The position numbers and the translations under genes were made by a program. Under the pieces are notes generated by a model. That model was not told the origin of the DNA. It was given only the letters and a program-made list of their open reading frames with translations, and did no database searches. Positions 5,749-11,118 of a DNA stretch of 11,118 bases are shown here, piece by piece (position 1 is the stretch's first letter; every line of letters starts with the position of its first letter). Source of the DNA: Pavlovales sp. CCMP2436. Taxonomy: Eukaryota > Haptophyta > Pavlovophyceae > Pavlovales. The stretch is taken from positions 292,302 through 303,419 of the forward strand of contig MU631403.1 in assembly GCA_026770615.1 (NCBI GenBank). Direction: 5' to 3'.

Positions 5749-7677
5749 TCATACAACGCCTGCAAGCGCCTGCGCCTTGCGCGCACGCGCGTGTGCGCTC
5801 CAGGGTGGCCTCCGCTGTGGCTGCCCCGGATTCCCCCTTGCGCCCGCAGCCTGCGTATTGATGATGGTCGCCTGCTTGTTGTGCCGCTCTAAGGCGGCGG
5901 CGGCGAGGGCAGCGGCCGTGCGTGCGCGCAGGTGCGTCATGGAGTCAGCATCGCCGTCTTGCTCGAGCGACAGGCTCAGCAGCACCGTACCGATCGGCGC
6001 CTCTTGCCCGGACTCATCCCAAGCCCCCTCCGGACCGGAGAGCGCAGACGGGAGAAGTGCAGCCCGCTCCGGCACGACGTCGAAGTTGTCGCGCGCTGAT
6101 GCGGGCCACACGTCGAGGGTGATCAGCCCGTCCGCACACTTCCCGGCCGAAGCTGAAGCCAACGAGCCCCGCATGCCGCCATCTGACGGAACCCACGCAG
6201 CCTCCTCCCGCGGCAGCCCCCCCCGCAGCAACAGCTCCCTCAGCCGCGGGCGCAGGTCCAGCTGGGCGAAGCCGACGTCCTCGGCAGCGCGCTCCGCCCC
6301 CCCTGCCGCCGCGCGAGCCGCGTCGGCCGCCCCCAGGCCCGCGAGCGAGACCGTCAGTGGCATCGGCTGCAGCGGCTGCTGTGACTGGTGTAAGGACTCC
6401 TCAAGCGCGCGCCCGAGTGCCGCGCCGAGCCTTAGCGCCTCGTCCGAAGGCGCCCCCAACCCCACCGCCGCCATGTCCCCGGGCGGAGGCGGTTGCCTGA
6501 TTGGGAATCGGAGCGAACAGCCCACCTGCCAGCGCAGTGCCCCGCCCTTCCCCGCGCCATCGGCCTCAGCCTTCGCCACCGCCAGGCCGCCCGCGGCGAG
6601 GCCAAGGGGGCGAGGAGCCACGCCGTTGCCGCCACTAATGCCGATGCCCTTGCCAACGCCGGAGGCCGAGGCGGAGGCTCTCGCGGCGCCAGGGCATGTG
6701 GGCGAGGCAGCGCCGTACTCGTAGGCAGCGCTAGGGGGGGGCGTAAGCTCGAGCAGCAAACCCCTCAGTTCGGAAAGGTGCAGCGCCTCCACGGAGAGGG
6801 CCAGGTGCGTCACCCGCATCTCCGACACGCCCCGGCCCGCGTGCAGGCGCAGCGAGTGGATGCTCACGCAGAGGGTGCTCGCCAAGAGGACCGGCGTCGG
6901 CTCGGGCGCAGCAGCAGGAGCAGGGCCAAAGCTGAGCAGCTTCTCGAGCTCCTCCGCCTCCATCGCCGCCGCCTCCGCCTCCGCCGCAGCCGCCTCAGCC
7001 TGCGCGCTCGCCCCCGTGCCAGCAAAAGCACGCTCGGAGGTTGGCGACGTGCCCGTCCTCAGAACGAGGTTTGGACCGAGACCCAGCCCCAGCCTCAGCT
7101 CGGGGGTGGCGCCCGCGCGTCCGCCGGCACGGGGAACTCGTGCGGCGCGCGCGGCGTCCGGGTACCGAGGGGGGGCGTCGTTTGGCAGTCTCTGCGAGAG
7201 GGCGCCCGCGGCTGGCAAGGTGTGCACGAGGGCAGTGGGCGGCGGCGGGGGCGGCGGGCGGTGCGCTGCGGCGGCGCAAGGCTGCGCAGACGGCTTGGGA
7301 GTCCGGGAGGCGGACGGGGCGCGCCCTGCGCGGCCTCTCGCCATCCTCGCGATTGCAGTCGCAGCCAGTGCCTCTGCCTCAGCCTGCCTGGAGGCGTCCG
7401 CCCTCGCCTTCGCCGCCTGCGCGCGCGCCTGCCGCCCGCGCACCGCCGTGGCGAGGACCGTCGCTGCATGCGCCCCCGCTGCAACCGCAGCGGACGCGGG
7501 CCCAGTGTCCGCAACCCCACTGTTCGGAGCGCGGCTGGGCGCCTCCTCCCGTTCTCCCGACCGTGAAGCTTCCGCTTGCAAAGCGGGGGGCGGTGGCGGT
7601 GGGCGGTGGGCTGCGCGTGGCGGCGGCCTCGGCGGTGGACCGTCGTTCGCTGTCCCAGACGCCAAGAGCGGAGACGG
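5749..7677 (-). CDS. Gene 2 terminal exon: IQ-like motifs plus RPGRIP1-type C2-like domain
   Basis: The acceptor TTCTTGTTGCGCAG|CCGTC enters in phase 0, and TGA is at 5749-5751, so the exon has 642 codons. A stop lies shortly upstream in the intron, and the only start near the 5' end is TTG (7665); the first ATG is at 7344, so an internal or last exon fits better than a single-exon gene. Residues 1-30 are Pro-rich. IQ-like motifs LATAVRGRQAR and IARMARGRAGR lie near residues 74-85 and 110-121. From about 264 to 600 a beta-rich region reads LCVSIHSLRLHAGRGVSEMR, then AEDVGFAQLDLRPRLRELLL near 465-482 and IGTVLLSLSLEQDG near 560-575. RPGRIP1/RPGRIP1L C-terminal domains share the pattern: a strand plus V..L.V, then EDVGYAY.DL..IL, then IG.L.V.L. 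Those proteins act at the ciliary transition zone. The fit is by pattern only, with long low-complexity inserts, so another C2-like protein is possible. Confidence 0.6.
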   Translation of the reverse strand, partial: PSPLLASGTANDGPPPRPPPRAAHRPPPPPPALQAEASRSGEREEAPSRAPNSGVADTGPASAAVAAGAHAATVLATAVRGRQARAQAAKARADASRQAEAEALAATAIARMARGRAGRAPSASRTPKPSAQPCAAAAHRPPPPPPPTALVHTLPAAGALSQRLPNDAPPRYPDAARAARVPRAGGRAGATPELRLGLGLGPNLVLRTGTSPTSERAFAGTGASAQAEAAAAEAEAAAMEAEELEKLLSFGPAPAAAPEPTPVLLASTLCVSIHSLRLHAGRGVSEMRVTHLALSVEALHLSELRGLLLELTPPPSAAYEYGAASPTCPGAARASASASGVGKGIGISGGNGVAPRPLGLAAGGLAVAKAEADGAGKGGALRWQVGCSLRFPIRQPPPPGDMAAVGLGAPSDEALRLGAALGRALEESLHQSQQPLQPMPLTVSLAGLGAADAARAAAGGAERAAEDVGFAQLDLRPRLRELLLRGGLPREEAAWVPSDGGMRGSLASASAGKCADGLITLDVWPASARDNFDVVPERAALLPSALSGPEGAWDESGQEAPIGTVLLSLSLEQDGDADSMTHLRARTAAALAAAALERHNKQATIINTQAAGARGNPGQPQRRPPWSAHARARKAQALAGVV

Positions 7678-7866
7678 CTGCGCAACAAGAATGATAAAAA
7701 ATTAATGATGATGAAGATAATGATGATGCTCATGATGATGATTATGATGATGATGATCATGTGATCATGATCATGATCATGATCATGATAGCAATGACTA
7801 TAATTCTGATTACTGCATAATGATTCTTATCAGAGCAGTTATCATAATTAATGTAATTATAAATAC
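7678..7866. repeat. Gene 2 last intron: ATG/GAT trinucleotides and palindromic ATGATC array
   Basis: Positions 7704-7757 are imperfect GATGAT repeats. About 7757-7788 is (ATGATC)n, in which every unit boundary is self-complementary, so a long perfect hairpin or cruciform is possible. It abuts the polypyrimidine tract of the terminal exon acceptor. Confidence 0.75.
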
Positions 7867-7920
7867 CGCTCCAAGGTCGGCAGCCGCCTCCGCCTCCGTC
7901 GCCGCCGTCGCCACCGCGTC
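7867..7920 (-). CDS. Gene 2 exon (54 nt), Ala-rich
   Basis: The acceptor is AACCAATAG|GACGC and the donor is GGAGCG|GTATTTAT. It encodes DAVATAATEAEAAADLGA in phase 0 to 0. It is a sharp GC-rich island in AT-rich DNA, and the next exon down is the terminal one. Confidence 0.6.
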
Positions 7921-8040
7921 CTATTGGTTATATCATTCAGTATATTATGAATGATGAATTATGAATTCTGAATGTATCACATAAATCATTCTTATATTAT
8001 ATTATATTTATCATATTTATTATATTATATGTATCAATAC

Positions 8041-8118
8041 CTCCGCCTCCGCCGCCGCCGCCCACGCCACCGCCGCCCCGCGCGCCGCCATCGCAGCCTC
8101 CGCACTCGCCCTCTCGCT
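8041..8118 (-). CDS. Gene 2 exon (78 nt), weak IQ-like
   Basis: The acceptor is ATGCAATAG|AGCGAG and the donor is GAGGCGGAG|GTATTG. Phase 0 to 0, it encodes SERASAEAAMAARGAAVAWA then AAAEAE. AMAARG resembles the core of the IQ-like motif, but the second basic residue is missing. Confidence 0.6.
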
Positions 8119-8309
8119 CTATTGCATAAAATGAGTGTATATATCTTTTTAACAACGACTTTCTTAAAACAATGGGGCAGCAGACGGTGGGTGGCGCATT
8201 ATGATTGTTTATTACCATGAATACAATTTTGATTCTTTGTGATTCTTAGTACATGTTATATATTTATATATGTTGTTATTATAATTTATATGGTTGATGT
8301 AGTATCTTA

Positions 8310-8866
8310 TTATGTGTATTCTGATGTGTATTCTAATGTAGATTCTAATGTAGATTCTGAAGTGTGATGGAGCGTACCGCCATCAGTTCTTAATATAGTG
8401 CTTTTTAAAAGATTTTGTTGTGATTAACATGTTGTTGTTGTTTAGTTTCGCCAGGTGCGGATATTATGATTCATATTATGATTCATATTATGTGTTGATA
8501 TTGTTATTGAAGTATGATTGATATTATGTATAGATATGATGCATAAATATTTTCCTTAGTACTGCCAGCCGCGCCACAACCGGCACTCATATTAGTAGTA
8601 TACTATTCTGATGTATATTCTGAAGTGTGATGAAGCGTACCGCCATCCGTAATTAAGATATTCAGATATTGTAATGATTAAGATATTGTTGTTATACCTA
8701 TCGCCAGGGGCGGATATCATGTTTGTTATTAGTATTATGATTGATAGTATGATCGCTATTGTGATTCGTACCGCCAGCCGCGCCACCACCGGTACTAATA
8801 CCTGTAGATACTATTCTGATGTATATTCAGACGTATATTCTGATGTGTAATGGAGCGTACCGCCAG
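8310..8866. repeat. About three tandem copies of an exon-end/intron unit (about 210-265 bp)
   Basis: GCGTACCGCCA recurs at 8372, 8635 and 8855, each preceded by related ATTCTGATGT/GAAGTGTGATG sequence. CGCCAGGKGCGGATAT occurs near 8450 and 8701, and GCCAGCCGCGCCAC near 8564 and 8775. On the minus strand each GGCG|GTACG is the donor of the 8861-8926 exon. Only the right-most copy still has a whole exon. Confidence 0.7.
8772..8801 (-). CDS. Possible 30-nt micro-exon of gene 2, or exon fragment
   Basis: Between TATCTACAG and GTACGAATC the sequence codes VLVPVVARLA in phase 0. It looks like the 3' end of the 8861-8926 exon (AAAVAQLA plus the GCG|GTACG donor) with a chance acceptor. It could be a dead copy. 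Confidence 0.3.
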
Positions 8867-8926
8867 CTGCGCCACCGCCGCCGCGCGCGCGGCGCGTCCT
8901 CTTGACACCCTCGCAATTACAGTCGC
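8861..8926 (-). CDS. Gene 2 exon (66 nt), one IQ-like motif
   Basis: The acceptor is TAACTATAAG|GCGACT and the donor is CTGGCG|GTACGC. Phase 0 to 0, it encodes ATVIARVSRGRAARAAAVAQ then LA. The motif IARVSRGRAAR has Arg at IQ positions 6 and 11, with Ala in place of Gln. Confidence 0.65.
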
Positions 8927-9006
8927 CTTATAGTTATTTGTAATTTTTATAATTGTTATTGAATTCATAGTGAACTCATTGTACTTAGTTATCATTATTA
9001 TTGTTA

Positions 9007-9030
9007 TAATCGCAGTCGCCTTGTAGTTGT
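9007..9030 (-). repeat. Truncated copy of the 8861-8926 exon 5' end with acceptor
   Basis: The minus strand reads ACAACTACAAG|GCGACT then GCGATTATA, against TAACTATAAG|GCGACTGTAATT at the true exon. It keeps the acceptor and about four codons (ATAI), then passes into AT-rich intron. Confidence 0.65.
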
Positions 9031-9238
9031 GAATGTTCAGATTATGTTTGGTATCACAAGGGCAATGATTGTTAGAAGTAGTACTGCTAGTATTGTTACA
9101 ATTACAATTAGAATTAGAATCATTGTTATAGTTATTACAAGTGTGTAAATATCTAGAAATACGTCCGTCCCATGACAAGTCTCCACCAGACCCAAGTACA
9201 ATTCCAAATATAACAACGATTGTTATTTTAACGAGTAC

Positions 9239-9394
9239 CGCTTCTGCCTCTGCCAGCGCCGCAGTGGCAGCAGCCCCCTCGTCAGCTTGAGCAGTAGCAG
9301 CTGGCAACGCCCCTGCAACGAGCGCCTCTGCCGCGGCCCGCTGCCTGGACGCGCGCCCCCTCGCCGCCCGCCCGATCCGCTCGGCTGCCGCCGC
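9239..9394 (-). CDS. Gene 2 exon (156 nt), one IQ-like motif
   Basis: The acceptor is TGTCTCACCAG|GCGGC and the donor is GCAGAAGCG|GTACTCG. Phase 0 to 0, 52 codons: AAAAERIGRAARGRASRQRA, then AAEALVAGALPAATAQADEG, then AAATAALAEAEA. IGRAARGRASR is the IQ-like core. The rest is an Ala/Glu helix, probably coiled coil. Confidence 0.65.
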
Positions 9395-9540
9395 CTGGTG
9401 AGACAGAAGGAGGGGGGGGGATAAAGAGGGAGGTGGTGGGGGGCGGGGGAGTTGGGGGGAAGATTGGTGGCGGGAGAGTGCAGAGGCGGGTGTCACATAT
9501 GTCACATACTCGAGTGGGGGAAAACCGCATTCAGTACACA

Positions 9541-9683
9541 GGGAGCAGCACCACACATATGAATCACAACAATAGAAGCACCACACACATGGAACAAGAG
9601 CACCACACGTATATACACTAACAGAAGCACCACACATGTGAATAACAACAACAGAAGCACCACACATATGAATCATAACAACA
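9541..9683 (+). repeat. Degenerate tandem repeat, about 30 bp
   Basis: Five irregular copies of AGAAGCACCACACATATGAA followed by TCACAACAAC fill the space between the 9239-9394 exon flank and its truncated copy at 9684-9723. Confidence 0.75.
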
Positions 9684-9723
9684 GATCCGCTCGACCGCCG
9701 CCGCCTGGTGAGACAGAAGGGGG
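9684..9723 (-). repeat. Truncated copy of the 9239-9394 exon 5' end with acceptor
   Basis: The minus strand keeps TTCTGTCTCACCAG|GCGGC through GAGCGGATC (AAAVERI), then breaks off into the tandem repeat. The original lies exactly 310 bp away and is nearly identical over 40 bp. The internal IQ-like part and the donor are lost. Confidence 0.75.
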
Positions 9724-9806
9724 TGTGGTTATTCTTTTTCTTACGATTTTTGTTGCTATTCTCAATTTTCACACCAATCCATTAGTATTATATGTTGTAT
9801 ATTATT

Positions 9807-10098
9807 ATATGATTGCTGTTCACACCCCGCGTGTAGCAGTAACAATAGTGACGTTTATATATGAATGAAGGGAGTTCTGGCTGGCAATGATTAGATATAT
9901 TTTAATGAAGGGGGGTTCTGGCTGGCAATGTTTAGAGATATGATTGCTTTTCACACCCCGCGCGCAGCCGCAATAATGTGAATGTTTATCTATTCAAGAA
10001 GGGGGGTTCTGGCTGGCAATAATTATATATTACTAATAAGGATTCAAGTTGGCGTCTGACTGTACTAAAAGTATTTATAATATGATTGTTTTTTACAC
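9807..10098. repeat. Tandem intron units with decayed copies of the 10099-10179 exon donor
   Basis: ATATGATTG followed by a T-rich tract and ACACC(C/T)CGCG recurs at 9807, 9939 and 10079, a period of about 132-140 bp. On the minus strand the first two keep only GCACGCGG|GTGTGA-like exon ends. GGGTTCTGGCTGGCAAT occurs three times (about 9873, 9910, 10004). Confidence 0.7.
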
Positions 10099-10179
10099 CT
10101 CGCGTGCCGCAGCCGCATCCGCCCTCTCACTCGCAGCCGCCGCCGCGCGCGCAGCCGCCTCCGACGCTTTCGCGTCCAG
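10099..10179 (-). CDS. Gene 2 exon (81 nt), Ala-rich helix
   Basis: The acceptor is TAACAATCAG|CTGGAC and the donor is GCACGCGAG|GTGTAAA. Phase 0 to 0, it codes LDAKASEAAARAAAAASERA then DAAAARE, an uninterrupted charged Ala helix without an IQ-like core. Confidence 0.6.
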
Positions 10180-10632
10180 CTGATTGTTATTAGTTAATAT
10201 TATTAATACTACCATTCGTTCTTACTAGTTATTAGTTATCATGAATAGTAGTATTATTCGTATTATTAGTATAACTATCATCATCATCATCATTATTATC
10301 ATTTTTATGAGTAGCAGTAGCAGTAGCTGTATTCATCTTATTGGCATTCGTGTGAGCAGTATTATGCGTATCATGATTAGCATTATGATGTTTACTCTTA
10401 TTTTGATTCGAATTGTAGTTGTGTTGTTGTTTGAATTAATGGTGTCAACTGCACCCGCTCTGTCCTCTTAAAAGAGAGTTATTGCTAGTGAATAATTAGA
10501 AGTAAGTAGTACGCGGGAGTAAGATAGTGCATGAGACGACTGATGCGCTGACCCTCCCATGTCATGCCCGTAGGCCTTCGGGCTGCAAGTCGGGGGACGA
10601 TAAAGATTTTTTTTATTTTTTTTAAGTGTCAC
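10180..10632. other. Gene 2 intron, AT-rich with ATT/ATC repeats
   Basis: Imperfect ATT/ATC trinucleotides fill about 10190-10310. A piece at 10445-10462 (minus: AGAGCGGGTGCAG|TTGACAC) resembles the donor end of the 10633-10860 exon with the GT lost. Near 10566-10610 is a GC-richer unique patch without a usable frame. Confidence 0.55.
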
Positions 10633-10860
10633 CTGCGCTTGTTCCGCCCTCGCTCTCGCCACCTGCGCGCGCGTCTGCCGCCCGCGCGCTGCCATGGCGA
10701 GGACCGTCGCTGCCTGCGCCCTCGCAGCAACCGCAGTGTCCGCGGGCCGAGTGTCCGCGGGCCCAGCGTGCGCAGCACCAGTGTTGGTGTGTGTATTGGC
10801 CTCTGTGCCTCTCCGCGCCTGCCGTCTGCGTGCAGCCGCGCCAATCTGCGCTGCCGCCAC
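10633..10860 (-). CDS. Gene 2 exon (228 nt), two IQ-like motifs
   Basis: The acceptor is TCTAATTGGACAG|GTGGC, with CTAAC and CTAAT branch-like sites upstream, and the donor is CAAGCGCAG|GTGACA. Phase 0 to 0, 76 codons. Motifs are IGAAARRRQAR near residues 6-16 and LAMAARGRQTR near 54-64. Between them lies a Thr/Pro/Ala linker with ADTRPADTAVAA. Its second half is clearly related to the first 90 residues of the terminal exon (TGPASAAVAAGAHAATVLAT), so one is a duplicate of the other. It is the most 5' exon visible; the start of the gene lies beyond the right edge. Confidence 0.7.
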
Positions 10861-11087
10861 CTGTCCAATTAGAATAGTAATCACATTAGTCATAGTTAGA
10901 AGAAGAAGAAAAAGAATAGCTACAGTAATAATAGAGACCATTATGATTAGTTACATTGACTTAGGCGAGAACGGCGGATTCGCTGCAAAAGTGACGTCGT
11001 CATGAACCAACGACCATGCGAAGATTCGAGGGGGGAATATGATTGGTGAATCAGTCACAATCTTTGAGTGGGTGGGAGGGGGACGGG

Positions 11088-11118
<31 letters not shown>
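10861..11118. other. Right edge: intron upstream of gene 2, poly-T run
   Basis: No exon fitting a phase-0 donor is seen. TTTTGCAG|CGAATCC near 10985 on the minus strand looks like an acceptor but leads to a short frame that stops. Positions 11090-11117 are a 28-base T run after a G-rich patch. Confidence 0.5.

Noticed and set aside
6493..7705. Several long plus-strand frames opposite the gene 2 terminal exon
   Set aside because: They are low-complexity Arg/Ala/Gly shadows. The minus frame alone shows the IQ-like and C2-like patterns.
9541..9683. CRISPR-like repeat
   Set aside because: The units are contiguous and degenerate with no spacers, and the genome is eukaryotic.
8795..9772. A 325-codon minus-strand frame read as one gene
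   Set aside because: It runs through two clear exons and the Asn/Ile/Thr-rich intron between them; the exon boundaries have good splice sites.
10985..11010. A further upstream exon of gene 2 after TTTTGCAG
   Set aside because: The frame is about 20 nt with a weak donor and does not give the phase 0 required by the next exon.

Overview
This is a eukaryotic nuclear window. GC-rich protein-coding islands sit in AT-rich, microsatellite-laden introns, and GT..AG boundaries with matching phases can be traced from island to island. Both main genes lie on the minus strand, and both look like ciliary or flagellar genes, so the source is a flagellated protist. A GC-rich alga such as a haptophyte or other chromophyte fits the strongly GC-biased codons, the Ala/Gly/Pro-rich proteins and one GC..AG intron, but the lineage is inferred, not shown.

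Gene 1 (minus, 4237 down to position 1 and beyond) is reconstructed here as eight exons with a consistent phase chain (0-0, 0-1, 1-2, 2-0, 0-0, 0-2, 2-0, 0-), giving 748 codons in the window. The joined protein has an acidic Asp/Glu/Phe block, an LLDIAPV block, a TQTE...VQWP block and an FLDPAGSAVLALL helix. These match in order the conserved N-terminal half of WDR60/DYNC2I1 (FAP163), an intermediate chain of the dynein-2 motor for retrograde intraflagellar transport. The WD-repeat propeller would lie to the left of the window.

Positions 4238-5748 separate the 3' end of gene 2 from the 5' end of gene 1. They hold an inverted repeat of about 38 bp (4496-4533 and 5622-5659) flanking an Ala/Glu-coding tandem repeat of alternating 66- and 69-bp units (about 4940-5445). 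No confident gene is seen there.

Gene 2 (minus, 10860 to 5749; its 5' end lies beyond the right edge) has a 1.9-kb terminal exon and at least six small upstream exons (54-228 nt). All are a multiple of three long and all have phase-0 introns. The small exons encode Ala-rich helices carrying a repeated IQ-like motif in which the Gln is always Ala or Gly. The terminal exon has two more such motifs and then a region resembling the C-terminal C2-like domain of RPGRIP1/RPGRIP1L, a transition-zone protein family.

The most unusual signal is that introns of both genes contain truncated copies of neighbouring exon ends that still carry their splice donor or acceptor (for example 1250-1284, 8372-8382, 8559-8580, 8635-8645, 9007-9030, 9684-9723, 9819-9840, 9951-9972). 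This looks like repeated local duplication and decay of exon-intron junctions. No tRNA, rRNA, CRISPR array or bacterial-type operon is visible.
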